Numbered from the stretch's first letter, positions 17,059 to 27,373 are shown. The stretch is 64,000 bases of DNA from Olivibacter domesticus (GCF_900109575.1 NZ_FOAF01000004.1:62001-126000), one strand, 5' to 3'. The notes: a model not told the origin generated them from the sequence alone. Made by a program: numbers and translations.

Positions 17059-18480
17059 TTACTTTCCCACATGTTCTGTACCATAAGGAAAACGCTGTGG
17101 TCTGGAGAGCGTTGCGTTGGCTTCATCATCGCCAATAAACTGCTCTTTCTCTATATCCCATTTTAACTTTTTCCCTAATTTCATTGCCGTGTAACCTATA
17201 ATACAGGCCGATCCCACTCGCTGCGCCACCTCAGCAGGGCTAATCGTTTCTTTACCATTTTTGATACATTCTAACCAATTGGTATGCTGTTCTGGACTTG
17301 CATAAAGTTGAATTTCATTCGGTTTAATTTCTGAAGTTAAGATTTTTTTGTCGCTCGCATAAAAAGCTTTATTTTCCTTTCCGTCTGCTCCCGCGGTAGG
17401 ATCTGAAGCCGTAACACCTACATTACCTCTGGATACAAAAATCCATCCTTCGGTACCTTCAAAACGCACACCATTCGGAAAAGTATCGCGGACTTCCATC
17501 GTCACATTATTGGGATACAGCGCATGGATTTCATATTTGCCATGTACGTCCCATAGCCCTGAAGTAGGATATTCTGCTTTCCCCTCAACCTCTAATGGCC
17601 CGCTTAACTCTACACCCATTCCCCAATGCGCAATATCGAAATGATGGACACCCCATCCTGTTATCATACCTGCACAAAACTGTTCGCAGCGTAACCAGCC
17701 TGGCCTTTCTCCATCTATTTCCGTTTGCGAGTGCACTCTATCTTTGGTATAATAAACTTTTGGAGTCGATCCCAGCCACATATCATAGTTCAAGTTAGGA
17801 GGAACAGGCATTTCAGTTGTGATCCCCCCTGCTGGGTCAATTGGGAGGCCAATTTTTATACTTTTAAGCTGTCCGATTCTTCCATTTCTAACTAATTCAC
17901 AGGTCCTTTTAAACTGTGGCCAAGGATGCATTGATCGCTGCTGTGTTCCCAGTTGAAAAACAACGCCAGATTTCTTAACCGCATCAGCCATTGTTCGTCC
18001 CTCCTGTATCGTCAATGCCGTAGGTTTTTGCAGATAGATATGCTTTCCTGCTAATGCCGCTTCCATGGCAGGTTGCGCATGCCAATGATCGGGCGTACTT
18101 ATTACTACTGCATCAATATCTTTATTAGCAATTAGATCGTGATAATCATCGTACATTTTTACTTGGATAGACTTACCGAAATTGTCCATATGCGTTTTTT
18201 CGATCCAGGCTTTACCTTGTTTCAAGCGATTGCTGTCTAAATCTGCAACACCCACCATCGTTACGTAATCATGTTTCATCACCTCGGGTAGATCATGTGT
18301 CATACCTATTCTACCAAACCCTATTTGTCCCACATGAATGCGATTACTTGGTGCATTTTTGCCAAAAACAGAAGAAGGCACGATAGTTGGAAACGCCGCA
18401 GTAGCAAGCAGTAATGCCGAACCTTTTGCAGATTTCTTGAGAAAGGTTCTACGATCTAATTGATTTATTTTTTTGTTCAT
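17059..18480 (-). CDS. Gfo/Idh/MocA-family oxidoreductase with TAT signal
   Basis: Protein of 473 aa. It has a twin-arginine signal (DRRTFLKKSAKGSALLLATAAF, cut at the residue limit), a Rossmann domain with VGQIGFGRIGMTHD (GxGxxG), ISTPDHWHAQPAMEAALAGKHI and the catalytic-type QKPTALT (EKP variant), then a C-terminal domain with GVHHFDIAHWG. The enzyme is probably folded with NAD(P) in the cytoplasm and exported to the periplasm. It is co-directional with, and 41 bp downstream of, a ThuA-domain protein. Gfo/Idh plus ThuA is a recurrent pairing in Bacteroidota, thought to act on sugars or their keto-derivatives; the substrate is not known. Confidence 0.9.
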   Translation of the reverse strand: MNKKINQLDRRTFLKKSAKGSALLLATAAFPTIVPSSVFGKNAPSNRIHVGQIGFGRIGMTHDLPEVMKHDYVTMVGVADLDSNRLKQGKAWIEKTHMDNFGKSIQVKMYDDYHDLIANKDIDAVVISTPDHWHAQPAMEAALAGKHIYLQKPTALTIQEGRTMADAVKKSGVVFQLGTQQRSMHPWPQFKRTCELVRNGRIGQLKSIKIGLPIDPAGGITTEMPVPPNLNYDMWLGSTPKVYYTKDRVHSQTEIDGERPGWLRCEQFCAGMITGWGVHHFDIAHWGMGVELSGPLEVEGKAEYPTSGLWDVHGKYEIHALYPNNVTMEVRDTFPNGVRFEGTEGWIFVSRGNVGVTASDPTAGADGKENKAFYASDKKILTSEIKPNEIQLYASPEQHTNWLECIKNGKETISPAEVAQRVGSACIIGYTAMKLGKKLKWDIEKEQFIGDDEANATLSRPQRFPYGTEHVGK

Positions 18481-18521
18481 AATTATAAGTATTTAATAGT
18501 TAGCGTGCAATTCTGCATCCG

Positions 18522-19331
18522 TTATTTATCCACTGACGTTGCATGGGATTTACTATAATCTCGACCATTCTGTTCCCCGATGGCCCACTGAATACCCCCT
18601 AAAATATGCTTTCGAAAAGCAGGATCGTTATAATCCTCTTTCTGATGACCAAGTGATGTATACCACGCTCGGCCTCCATCAAATTCATGGCACCACACCG
18701 ATGGAAATTTGTCGCCAAATGTAATAGGTCTCCTTTCTCTTACTTTATCAATTGTTGTTAAATCGTTTACTGCAATGACCTGTAAGTTAACCTCCATTTC
18801 TTTCAAGTAATAACATTCATCCTTTACACGCTTCCAAATTTGCGGTAAATGTGCAACTGACGGATGGCTTTTATCTATCATGTTTACCGAAAAAGACTGG
18901 CCGGGTTCATGCCAGTCAAAAGTCCCACCTAATAATTGTTTAAACCATTTCCATTGTCTCTCCGTACCCGAAGCGGAATGAATCCCAACAAAGCCTCCGC
19001 CTGCTTGTATATATTTCATAAAGGCTAAACGCTGCTCATCTGTATCAAAAACATCATTATTTGTATTCGAAAAAATTAGCACATCATATTGTTTTAAATT
19101 TTCGTCTGAGAAATCATGTGGATTACTACTTGTGTCAACAGAAAAACCGGTTGACTTTCCTATTTCCTGTATAGCTTTTACGGAGTTTGCAATATTATCA
19201 TGCACAAAACCTTTTCCATTTTTTGTATAAACAAGCACCTTTACCTTATTCCATCGAATCGTTTGCGCGCTCGAAATATTTCCCATTGCGATAAAGAAAA
19301 GGGCGCTCAAAAAGAAGATTTGTTTTTTCAT
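18522..19331 (-). CDS. ThuA-domain exported protein
   Basis: Protein of 269 aa with a Sec signal (MKKQIFFLSALFFIAMGNISSAQ) and a ThuA/trehalose-utilisation domain, a glutamine-amidotransferase-like fold: VKVLVYTKNGKGFVHDNIA, YDVLIFSNTNNDVF, GGGFVGIHSASGTE, and the C-terminal SVWCHEFDGGRAWYTSLGHQ. The family is linked to sugar catabolism and to Gfo/Idh partners; its reaction is not firmly established. It forms an operon with the Gfo/Idh gene. Confidence 0.9.
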   Translation of the reverse strand: MKKQIFFLSALFFIAMGNISSAQTIRWNKVKVLVYTKNGKGFVHDNIANSVKAIQEIGKSTGFSVDTSSNPHDFSDENLKQYDVLIFSNTNNDVFDTDEQRLAFMKYIQAGGGFVGIHSASGTERQWKWFKQLLGGTFDWHEPGQSFSVNMIDKSHPSVAHLPQIWKRVKDECYYLKEMEVNLQVIAVNDLTTIDKVRERRPITFGDKFPSVWCHEFDGGRAWYTSLGHQKEDYNDPAFRKHILGGIQWAIGEQNGRDYSKSHATSVDK

Positions 19332-19408
19332 CAGTTATAATTATTGATATATTGTTTATTTATAGCGGTATCAATGAGATCGCTTCGCTAAGTTTGGTTT
19401 TTTAATGG

Positions 19409-19472
19409 TGATGAAGCTACCATGAGCAATATTAATTGCTGTTTATGAGGTATGCTCATGATGGTTTCATCA
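19409..19472. repeat. Hairpin repeat element, copy 1
   Basis: The 20-nt arms TGATGAAGCTACCATGAGCA and TGCTCATGATGGTTTCATCA pair at 17 of 20 positions around a 24-nt loop. The outer parts (GGTGATGAAGCTA and CATGATGGTTTCAT) are repeated exactly at 41953-42016 with different inner arms and loop, so this is a repeat family rather than a chance hairpin. Confidence 0.7.
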
Positions 19473-19889
19473 GTATATAATTTGTTTTTAATTGGTAATA
19501 AAATGATCACGTGACGAAGATTCTTTTCTCATTGTTCATGATTACAAATATGCATTACTGTTTCGTTCGCTATAGTTGTACTGCCATTTCACCTATATAT
19601 GAACTCATCAGCATTTATTATATTTTACGTTTTTTTATTGCGATCAATCTTCCATTCGAAGAACACGATTTAATAATAATTTCAATCATTAACCGCACTT
19701 GTCGATGACTAGGATATTAACACAAAACAGTGATTTGAATATTCACAATTTATTTAATGGTCTATTATTTGATATCAATAAATAATATGACAAGTAATTA
19801 TAACTTTGCAAACCTTGAAATAATCATTGTCTTCATGCAATAATACTCAATGCGAAGAAGATTGACACAATGCTTAACCTTAAAAATTA

Positions 19890-19905
19890 ACGATAACGTT
19901 GTAGT
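19890..19905. promoter_or_regulatory. LacI-type operator upstream of the LacI gene (probable autoregulation)
   Basis: ACGATAACGTTGTAGT is a 16-bp dyad with a central CG (6 of 8 pairs). The shared stretch TAAAAATTAACGATAACG is identical to that at 15250-15265. It lies about 80 bp upstream of the regulator's ATG. Confidence 0.5.
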
Positions 19906-19985
19906 AAACAAGAGGCTACAAAAAACTAATAAGGTGTTTGCTATATCTATAAAAATTTGCGTTCAATTTATATTTGTTGGCTCCT

Positions 19986-21002
19986 ATGACTAACAAACCT
20001 GCTACTATTAAAGACATTGCTAAAGCACTTAATATTTCGGTGTCAACCGTATCAAAGGCACTGCACGATCACCCTAATATTGGCGCCATTACCAAAGAAC
20101 GCGTCAAGGCGGTAGCAGAGAAACTTAACTATAGCCCCAACATAACAGCGATACAGTTTAAACAGCAAAAAACATTCACTTTAGGTATTATCATTCCCAC
20201 ACTGCTTGATCATTTCTATACCATCGCGGTGAATGGATTTGAAAAAGTAGCTACTGCGGCGAAATACAATGTCTTAATAGGCCAGAATCAAGAAAGCTTA
20301 CAACGCGAGAAAGAACTGGTCAGCATTATGCAAAGCAATCGTATTGATGGTTTACTCATCGCTATCTCAAAAGAAACCAACAACATGGAGCATCTCCGAA
20401 AATTAGAAATGGCAGGAATCCCTGTTGTCTTTTTTGCGCGTAAACCCATCAATGAAACATTTAGCTGTGTCAGCAGCGATGTTTATCATGCCGCAGCAAA
20501 TGCAGTCGATCTCTTTGTATCCAGGGGCCATAAAAAAATAGCCTTTATCAATGGCCCTTCGCACTGGGCGACAAGTCGAGATCGGTTTCTTGGTTATCGG
20601 GATGGATTACTGAAACACAACATCGCTTTAGACAAACAATTAATCGAAGAAAGTGATTTGGATACTTCTAGCAATTACCAAGTCGTCCGAAGACTTATGC
20701 ATCTTTCTCCCGCACCAACAGCCATGCTTCTTTTTAAAGACTACCTCATGCTCGATGTTATGTCATGCCTTCGCAAAGAGTTCCCAACGGAATATCCTGC
20801 CATTGAACTGATAGGTTACGGCGCCTTACCCCTCTTCAGCCACTTTGAAAGGCCTCCCTTAGCATCGCTTAAAGAACAACCTTATGAAATTGGTGAGCAG
20901 GCAGGTACATTACTGCTGAATATGATTCAACATCCGGAAAGAGATCATAAGCCGCAACTGATTTCATTGCCGTGCACGTTACATTATTTTAAAGAACTAT
21001 AG
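19986..21002 (+). CDS. LacI-family transcriptional regulator
   Basis: About 338 aa from ATG 19986; a TTG four codons upstream is possible but less likely. The N-terminal helix-turn-helix and hinge helix read ATIKDIAKALNISVSTVSKA and VKAVAEKLNYSPN (residues 4-55), followed by a periplasmic-binding-protein-like sensor domain (LGIIIPTLLDHFYTIAVNGF onwards). It is the only LacI regulator in the window. Matching operators upstream of itself and of the Gfo/Idh fossil suggest it controls the neighbouring sugar-oxidoreductase genes. Its stop is 1 bp from that of the convergent DUF6807 gene. Confidence 0.92.
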   Translation: MTNKPATIKDIAKALNISVSTVSKALHDHPNIGAITKERVKAVAEKLNYSPNITAIQFKQQKTFTLGIIIPTLLDHFYTIAVNGFEKVATAAKYNVLIGQNQESLQREKELVSIMQSNRIDGLLIAISKETNNMEHLRKLEMAGIPVVFFARKPINETFSCVSSDVYHAAANAVDLFVSRGHKKIAFINGPSHWATSRDRFLGYRDGLLKHNIALDKQLIEESDLDTSSNYQVVRRLMHLSPAPTAMLLFKDYLMLDVMSCLRKEFPTEYPAIELIGYGALPLFSHFERPPLASLKEQPYEIGEQAGTLLLNMIQHPERDHKPQLISLPCTLHYFKEL

Positions 21003-21003
21003 A

Positions 21004-21960
21004 CTATTTACTAGCAGCGTATGCCTGCCAAAATTTTTCCGCTTCGTCTACGGTAAGCGTATCATCAAAAATTATTAATCGATATTTTAATTGGTACTCT
21101 TTGCCAGGTGCTAATGCCCAATCTTTATTCTTGGTTGGTGCAAAATTCACAAACACATCTCCTCGGCCTTTGTTCTCCAATGTGGGCCACACCCTAACAG
21201 GCTCGGGATGATTGAAATTATCCGGATACGATAAAAAAAGAATCCCCGCCTTTGCCCCATCAACCGTTCCCTCAACCAATATCCATCGTTCAAGAGATCC
21301 GTCTGCATTACTTCTGTCTTTACCACTTGCTGTTATAACCCTACTATTTTTGTTTGTCCACTGCTCCGTTGCCCTAAAACCCAGTCCACCATACCTATAT
21401 TCTTTTAAGGTCACACTATCTTTTCCAACCACCTCTAGGGTTGAGTTAATATCGCAACTGTATTTTTTATCATCTATGGGCAGTACTTTTACTTCCCAGT
21501 TTTCATTTAATATCGTGACTTCCTCCGTCGGCGTAGGATATATGATATGTGCATGTTGAGCATTAAAACCTACCACGCCCTTTTTATCATAAACTTTGTT
21601 GAATTTAACATGTTTAACGGCTCCCTGTTTATCCTTTAGATTCCATAAATCATAGACGTTGTTTTTATATTCCACTCGTGTCCAAGGATTCCAAACGCCA
21701 TAGTGATGATAATGATCTGGTGGTTGAATACGCGTTAATGTCTTACCTGACAATGTATTCAAAGGATGTATGAAACCTGCTCGACCAAATACGCTATCTA
21801 TGCCCGCGGGTGGGTATTTTACAGTATACTGATAGCCCAAAACGTAATGCCCTTTCTCATACAACTTGAGTACACCTTCTTCTTTCTTTACGTTCTCTTG
21901 TGCAAGTGAACCTATATAAGTCAACATAAGAAATAATAATATCGAGTTTTTCGTAATCAT
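21004..21960 (-). CDS. DUF6807 (PmoA-like) exported protein
   Basis: Protein of 318 aa with a Sec signal (MITKNSILLFLMLTYIGSLA). The body matches the family annotated as methane-oxygenase PmoA or DUF6807: FIHPLNTLSGKTLTRIQPPDHYHHYGVW (conserved DHxHH motif, given in part), TTEQW-type motif FRATEQWTNK, and FLSYPDNFNHPEPVRVWP. Despite the name there is no link to methane oxidation. The family is common beside Gfo/Idh genes and glycoside hydrolases and is likely carbohydrate-related. It stands alone at the end of the SusCD gene block (22022-27033) and may be its last gene (61-bp gap). Confidence 0.8.
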   Translation of the reverse strand: MITKNSILLFLMLTYIGSLAQENVKKEEGVLKLYEKGHYVLGYQYTVKYPPAGIDSVFGRAGFIHPLNTLSGKTLTRIQPPDHYHHYGVWNPWTRVEYKNNVYDLWNLKDKQGAVKHVKFNKVYDKKGVVGFNAQHAHIIYPTPTEEVTILNENWEVKVLPIDDKKYSCDINSTLEVVGKDSVTLKEYRYGGLGFRATEQWTNKNSRVITASGKDRSNADGSLERWILVEGTVDGAKAGILFLSYPDNFNHPEPVRVWPTLENKGRGDVFVNFAPTKNKDWALAPGKEYQLKYRLIIFDDTLTVDEAEKFWQAYAASK

Positions 21961-22021
21961 AATATAGTTTTTTAAGCGTTAAATATAGTTATTCCTTATT
22001 AACATGTAATCGTTCATCAAC

Positions 22022-23863
22022 TTATCCCGCTGGAATTTCTTCCAGAGGCGGCAAATTCGTTTCTGATCCGGCATATCCTTTATTTTGATTGATATGTCCT
22101 AGTGAATTTCCATTAATAGCGCTAATTGGGACAGGCCACAGTACATGGTAAGGGCTCATCGTATAGGTAACGCCGAAATTTGTTTTTACCCCTTTATTAT
22201 AGAAATCACTTTTAGCCATCACGCGATCATAAAAGTAATTGTTCTCAGAGAAGGCCTCAAGCGTATAAGACTTACCGTTTTCGGCCGTTTTTCCTGTCAT
22301 AGCAAAAATATACGCAATGCGGGTAAGCTCTGTCTTTCGTGGCTCTTCATAGTATAGTTCGCGCGCCCTTTCATCTAGAATAGTTCCTATGTTAACATCC
22401 GCAGCTGTAATAGGAGCAGCCAGCGCTCTTTCCCTGACCTTATTGATATCTGCTGCTGCCATGGCAATATCGCCTTTCCAGAAATAGGCTTCTGCTCTCA
22501 ATAAATAAGTTTCTGCCAAACGGAAAATATACCAGTCAGATTTTCCACCAGCAGGCTGCACACGTTGTGGATCTTCTACAAACAATTTATAATGCGGCCA
22601 CCCAAACCACTGTCGGATCGTGTCATTCGATAAGATCGTTCCCTGTGCATTGCGCAACTGTAAATGCTTACCATAATAGGGATCAGATCCTTTCAGCGAA
22701 GGCCGATTATATACCAGATCCTCCATATCCATCCAATTACCCGGAGCATGACGTAAATCGGTGGTGTCTTTCCACATCCCTTTCTGCGTATACCAAGTGG
22801 GTCTCACACGTCCAATACCACGACCATAGGTATTCACCTGATCAATCTCAATATTAGGCTGATCGGACATGCCTCCATTGCCTGCAGGAGTTAACAATCC
22901 CGTATTTCCCCAATAAGGAACCGCGTTTCGCATGGATTGCGTTCCACCTATGGTAGTACCATTATCGGTATTCCCATCAATATTTAATCTATCAATTACC
23001 AACAAAAGGCCTTCTGTATTCGAAGCAAGTGATTTATTTTCCGGCCGATGTAAATCCCAAACTACATTTCTTGTCGCATCGTTGGCATCCACGCCAAAGC
23101 GATTGGTCATCAATTTATACACCCCACCGTCAATGACATTGGAAGCCGATTGAATAGCCTCATCAAATAAGCCCAACGCTAAATTTATCTTCGTCAGTAA
23201 ATGACTCACTGCCCCTTTCGTAACCTGCCCCTTATTTACATTGTCGGGCACCCATTCTTGCGCAAATTCAAGATCCTCTTTCATACGACGCAAAATCACT
23301 TCTCGTTTTGTGGTATAATAATCCAACTTAGGCTCACTAATTTCTTCCAGCGTTAGGGGCACATCACCAAATTGTTGGGTTAATCGATAATACCTCAGTG
23401 CTCTATGAAAATACGCAGACCCCAACAACTGATTTCTTTCGGCTTCAGAGGAATAATCCTCTGGTGCATCAATATATTTGATTGCTGTATTTGCATAACG
23501 TATGCCGCGATATCCCTCATTCCAATACCAGCCTATCTTATTATAATCGGTATGGTTAAGTTGTGCATCCGGTGTGATGGCTTGATTCAGATCTTGCGCA
23601 GGACCCGGTTTGTCTGTTGTCCCTTCCACCGCAATATCAGAATAGATCGTTTCTGTTACGATAGGGGCAGCATCTCCATAATACTCGATGCGCATATTCC
23701 GTTCGCAGGCTACCAAAGTGGCCCATAAAGCGTCAGCCGATTTGAATGCCTCAGGCGTATAAAACGACAGATTATTCGGATCCAAGTATTCCTTTTTACA
23801 GCTGATGGCCATGCAGAGAAAGAATAGTATGGAAAATATTTTCTTATTTTTAATTAATTTCAT
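22022..23863 (-). CDS. SusD/RagB-family outer-membrane lipoprotein
   Basis: Protein of 613 aa with a lipobox MAISC (Cys about 22), an N-terminal SusD-like domain ([19 protein letters not shown]..., [25 protein letters not shown]) and a C-terminal RagB domain with [17 protein letters not shown] and INKVRERA. The TPR-like helices and domain order are normal for the glycan-capturing partner of SusC. It begins 32 bp after the SusC stop. Substrate cannot be read from sequence. Confidence 0.95.
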   Translation of the reverse strand: MKLIKNKKIFSILFFLCMAISCKKEYLDPNNLSFYTPEAFKSADALWATLVACERNMRIEYYGDAAPIVTETIYSDIAVEGTTDKPGPAQDLNQAITPDAQLNHTDYNKIGWYWNEGYRGIRYANTAIKYIDAPEDYSSEAERNQLLGSAYFHRALRYYRLTQQFGDVPLTLEEISEPKLDYYTTKREVILRRMKEDLEFAQEWVPDNVNKGQVTKGAVSHLLTKINLALGLFDEAIQSASNVIDGGVYKLMTNRFGVDANDATRNVVWDLHRPENKSLASNTEGLLLVIDRLNIDGNTDNGTTIGGTQSMRNAVPYWGNTGLLTPAGNGGMSDQPNIEIDQVNTYGRGIGRVRPTWYTQKGMWKDTTDLRHAPGNWMDMEDLVYNRPSLKGSDPYYGKHLQLRNAQGTILSNDTIRQWFGWPHYKLFVEDPQRVQPAGGKSDWYIFRLAETYLLRAEAYFWKGDIAMAAADINKVRERALAAPITAADVNIGTILDERARELYYEEPRKTELTRIAYIFAMTGKTAENGKSYTLEAFSENNYFYDRVMAKSDFYNKGVKTNFGVTYTMSPYHVLWPVPISAINGNSLGHINQNKGYAGSETNLPPLEEIPAG

Positions 23864-23895
23864 GATGTTACTAGTTTAATGGATTCTCTGCTTGA

Positions 23896-26800
23896 TTAAA
23901 TAGTTAAGTCAATACCGAATGTAAAATACCTAGGTGTCGGTCCAGGGCCTTCATCCGTGTTTGAATCATTCCATTCAGGATCCCAGATCTCCCAATCGGG
24001 CGCGTACATAGCGGCATTTCTGACATTCACATATAAACGAAGGTTTTGAATTTTATACTTGCTAATCACATCTCTCGGCAGACTATAAGCTAAGGAAACA
24101 TTATCTAAGCGTATGAAGGAGCGTTTACGATATACATTAAAACCGGTAGCACTACCCTCATTTGAATTGATTCTAGCCCATTCTGTTGATTGATTTTCAG
24201 GTGTCCAATAAGGAAATTGATAAGAGTTTTGTCGGTCGGGAAAACCATTTCTACTTTTTAACCAATTAAAGGGTTCCTGATGCCCCCATAAAGAATACAT
24301 CATGAAGGAAAAGCTGAAATTCTTATATAGCTGGAAGTCATTTCGCAGCGACCACCGAAAACGAGGTTCGGTATACCCCAGAAACTGCTTGTCGGCATTT
24401 GTGAACCGGCCATCGTTGTTCACATCTTCCAACTTATAGTCCCCTGGGCGTAACCCATACTTTGCCGCTGTTTCTTCTTCCCCTAACTGGTAAACACCTA
24501 AAGCTTTCCAATCCCAGATAGCATCGATCGCATGACCGATAAACCATTTGTTCTGCACATCATCCAACTCACGCCCGTTTGCATCTAAATTGCGGTATAC
24601 ATGTTGGATACTATTTCTATTGAGCTGAAACGTTGCACTGGTTCTCCAAGAGAAGTTTTCTCTTTGCATATTGTTCGAGTTCAGTGTAATCTCTAGACCT
24701 CTATTTCTTACTTCTCCCAGATTATCCATTACCCAGTCAAAACCCGTTACGGTTGGCAAACTCCGCTGTACTAAAAGATCGCTCGAATTCATCTGGTAAA
24801 CCTCCAGACTGCCATCTAACTTGTTATTAAACAAAGCGAAGTCCAAACCAAGATTGACCGACCGGTTGCGTTCCCACCGCAAGTTTGGATTTCCCAATCT
24901 ATTAACCCACAATTGGTTGACCTGGATAACCGTACCATCGGGCTGAACGTATAAATATTTCCCTGTGGTTAAATCAGCTAACGCTACATACATGGGCTCA
25001 TCGCCTCCCATATCTCTATTTCCATTGGTGCCCCAGGAAGCACGTAATTTACCGTAGTTGAACCATTTACTCTTAAAGAATGGTTCTTCGCTGAATACCC
25101 ATCCAAGGGCAGCGGAGCTGAAATTGGCCCGCGGATTACTTTGTCCGAAAGCAGAGTAACCATCTCTCCGATAAGTTCCCGTAAACATATAACGATCTTT
25201 ATAAGAATAGAACAGACGTGCCATCAACGCATCCCCTGTACTATATTGATCGTTACTGGAGACAATTGGGTTAATACCAGATCCTATACCATGGTAACCG
25301 AGGTCATCATTAGGGGCAAAATTATCATTGGTCATCGTATTGTTCCATCGTTGATACTTCTCTGCATTCGCTAATAATGTTACATCGAATCGATGTACCT
25401 CGTCGAACGTTTTATTCCATTTAAGGATATTATCCAATTGCCAATAATAGGTTTCGCGTTGTTGCCTAGAGGCTCTTCCGCCAAAAGCAGCCCATGATTC
25501 ATGACTGGAACGCTCATGGTTATATCTTTCATACAGTTCCAGTTGAGGAGTAAAGTTGGTCTGAAAGGTGATGCCAAAAGGTAAATTAACTTTCGCAAAA
25601 ACGGTGCTATTAAGCGTGGTAATACGTTGCAGACGATCTGTGTGAGAGGCGTCATAGCCAGGATTTACTCCACCTGAATTTTCAGTATTGGGCCGCCATA
25701 TTAAGTTTCCATTTTCATCATATTGACTTCCCCAAGGTGATAAACTCGTAATTTCTCCCCAGCTATAGGCGATGGCACTTTCATTCCTTGAGGTAAATTG
25801 TGTATTCATACCTACAGACAAAAAGCTGGTAATATTCGCCTCAATATTTGCCCTTGTTCGTAGGGTTTTAAACTGGTCATCTTTAATGATACCTTCATTA
25901 TTTAAATAACCAGCACCCAGATAGTATCCCACATCCTTGTTTCTACCCGAGACACTGATATTATGATCCTGTCGCAGTCCTTTTTGAAATACTTCATCAT
26001 ACCAGTCGACCGATTTTCCAGCAATATAATTATCTATCTCAACAGGTTGCATATTCAGTCTACGTAACCATGTTCGCACAGGATCACCTGTTGATCCATC
26101 ATATCCCATCCAAGTATCCACACTGATATCCGACGGTAATGTTCTAGGATCGTCAAAACGATAGGCTTGTGCATTTGGGTTTATGCTTTTAAAAACGTCT
26201 GTCCGCCAAGAAGTAAAGGTGTTTGCATCATGCACCCTCTCATTAACAGCCATGGTTGCCAAACCAATATTCGCATTATAGTTTATAACAGGCTTGCCAT
26301 CCTTCCCCTTTTTCGTCGTAACGATAACGACTCCGGTAGCCGATTTCGCACCAAAAACGGCGGCAGAACTGGCGTCTTTTAACACATCTACTGTTTCTAT
26401 ATCGTTGGGATTAATATCTTCCCAGGCGCCATAATAAATGGCACCATCTAAAACGATGAGTGGGCTTGTGCTGGCATTAAATGAGGTTCTCCCTCTCACT
26501 TGGAGACTTCCTCCTCCTTTAGCACTTCGATTGTAGCCAACGTTCACTCCTGCCACATTTCCTCTTAATACGTCCGAAAGTTGCCCGGGTGCTTCATTTT
26601 GAATTTTCTCAGCATTTACCTGAGAAACCGCCCCAGTAAGGTCTCGTTTGCGCGTAGTTCCATAACCTACTACTACAACTTCATCCAGGTTAGCAATGTC
26701 TGCTATCAAGACGATGTTTAAGGGGCTTTGTGCCTGCGCCGCTTTCTCCTGTGTGCTAAATCCTATAAAAGAAAAAGTCAATGTCGCATTGGGTTTCACA

Positions 26801-27033
26801 TTCCGTAACACAAAATGTCCTTTGTCGTTTGTACTAACACCATTTGTTGTGCCCTTCTCTTTTACTGCAACACCAGATAAAGGAGTATTATCTCCTTGAG
26901 ACACAACTGTTCCGCTCACAGTAATCGTTTGTTGTGCAAACATTGCCATAGGGAAAAACAGGAGCATTGCAACTATCTGCCATTGAAAAAAATAAAAGGT
27001 GCATAAAACGTTTCGTAGAAAAGTTTTCATCAT
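23896..27033 (-). CDS. SusC/RagA-family TonB-dependent receptor (no STN domain)
   Basis: Protein of 1045 aa: signal (to about residue 34, FPMAMFAQ), CarboxypepD_reg-like domain (about 38-115, ITVSGTVVSQGDNTPLSGVA), EVVVVGYGTTRKRDLTGAV TonB box and plug (about 117-235), then a 22-strand-type barrel ending ...RYFTFGIDLTI. It is paired with the SusD gene 32 bp downstream. A CTAATCGGTTAT dyad 38 bp upstream of the start resembles the GCTTAATCGGTTAAGC operator found at 3643. Confidence 0.95.
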   Translation of the reverse strand: MMKTFLRNVLCTFYFFQWQIVAMLLFFPMAMFAQQTITVSGTVVSQGDNTPLSGVAVKEKGTTNGVSTNDKGHFVLRNVKPNATLTFSFIGFSTQEKAAQAQSPLNIVLIADIANLDEVVVVGYGTTRKRDLTGAVSQVNAEKIQNEAPGQLSDVLRGNVAGVNVGYNRSAKGGGSLQVRGRTSFNASTSPLIVLDGAIYYGAWEDINPNDIETVDVLKDASSAAVFGAKSATGVVIVTTKKGKDGKPVINYNANIGLATMAVNERVHDANTFTSWRTDVFKSINPNAQAYRFDDPRTLPSDISVDTWMGYDGSTGDPVRTWLRRLNMQPVEIDNYIAGKSVDWYDEVFQKGLRQDHNISVSGRNKDVGYYLGAGYLNNEGIIKDDQFKTLRTRANIEANITSFLSVGMNTQFTSRNESAIAYSWGEITSLSPWGSQYDENGNLIWRPNTENSGGVNPGYDASHTDRLQRITTLNSTVFAKVNLPFGITFQTNFTPQLELYERYNHERSSHESWAAFGGRASRQQRETYYWQLDNILKWNKTFDEVHRFDVTLLANAEKYQRWNNTMTNDNFAPNDDLGYHGIGSGINPIVSSNDQYSTGDALMARLFYSYKDRYMFTGTYRRDGYSAFGQSNPRANFSSAALGWVFSEEPFFKSKWFNYGKLRASWGTNGNRDMGGDEPMYVALADLTTGKYLYVQPDGTVIQVNQLWVNRLGNPNLRWERNRSVNLGLDFALFNNKLDGSLEVYQMNSSDLLVQRSLPTVTGFDWVMDNLGEVRNRGLEITLNSNNMQRENFSWRTSATFQLNRNSIQHVYRNLDANGRELDDVQNKWFIGHAIDAIWDWKALGVYQLGEEETAAKYGLRPGDYKLEDVNNDGRFTNADKQFLGYTEPRFRWSLRNDFQLYKNFSFSFMMYSLWGHQEPFNWLKSRNGFPDRQNSYQFPYWTPENQSTEWARINSNEGSATGFNVYRKRSFIRLDNVSLAYSLPRDVISKYKIQNLRLYVNVRNAAMYAPDWEIWDPEWNDSNTDEGPGPTPRYFTFGIDLTI

Positions 27034-27373
27034 AATTTAGCCTCCTTGGTTTTTATGAGCGCAAAACGCTCTAATCGGTTATTAAAATTTAGATTTACTG
27101 GTTAATCAGCAGGTATAAAATTAGGAAGGCGTATATCGTTTTGAATATTTTACAAGCTTCCTCTGAGACAGAATACCTGAAAATAGTGCTTTACGGGCTT
27201 GTTCAAACGTTGTACTTATTTTAACAAAGCTGTCACTATCACATTCAAAAACATAAAAAGAAGCTAATAAGCGAATTCAGGTTTATAATTCAGCTGGTAG
27301 TTGACAGGAGAATAAATGACAATAAAAAAGGGCAATCTAAATAGAATGCCCTTTTGTTCTCAGCAGAAGGATT
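27034..27373. other. 340-bp spacer between two SusCD operons
   Basis: No gene. It contains a possible operator (TAATCGGTTA, 27072-27081) near the start of the downstream susC and an intrinsic terminator (27326-27355) for the upstream SusCD operon. The middle is AT-rich with no recognised feature. Confidence 0.6.
27326..27355 (-). terminator. Intrinsic terminator after susD (27374-29011)
   Basis: AAAAGGGCA and TGCCCTTTT form a 9-bp perfect stem with a 12-nt loop. On the minus strand the right arm ends TTTTTATTG, a usable T-tract. It is 18 bp past the susD stop. Confidence 0.75.

Larger units (their letters stand above)
19332..19985. other. Divergent spacer between the thuA-type operon and the LacI gene
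   Basis: About 650 bp, AT-rich, with no convincing gene. It contains the hairpin repeat at 19409-19472, the operator at 19890-19905 and, just before the LacI ATG, TATATTTG (19969-19976), which fits the Bacteroidota -7 consensus TAnnTTTG, although no TTTG sits at the standard -33 distance. Confidence 0.6.

Noticed and set aside
19511-19708. 65-codon plus-strand frame in the spacer before the LacI gene
   Set aside because: AT-rich, no family resemblance, no promoter-like start and interrupted similarity; not distinguishable from chance.
19937-19976. TATATTTG just before the LacI ATG as a leaderless-mRNA promoter
   Set aside because: The -7 box is a perfect match but the nearest TTTG boxes are 9 and 28 bp away, not the expected 19-21, so the promoter call is not supported.
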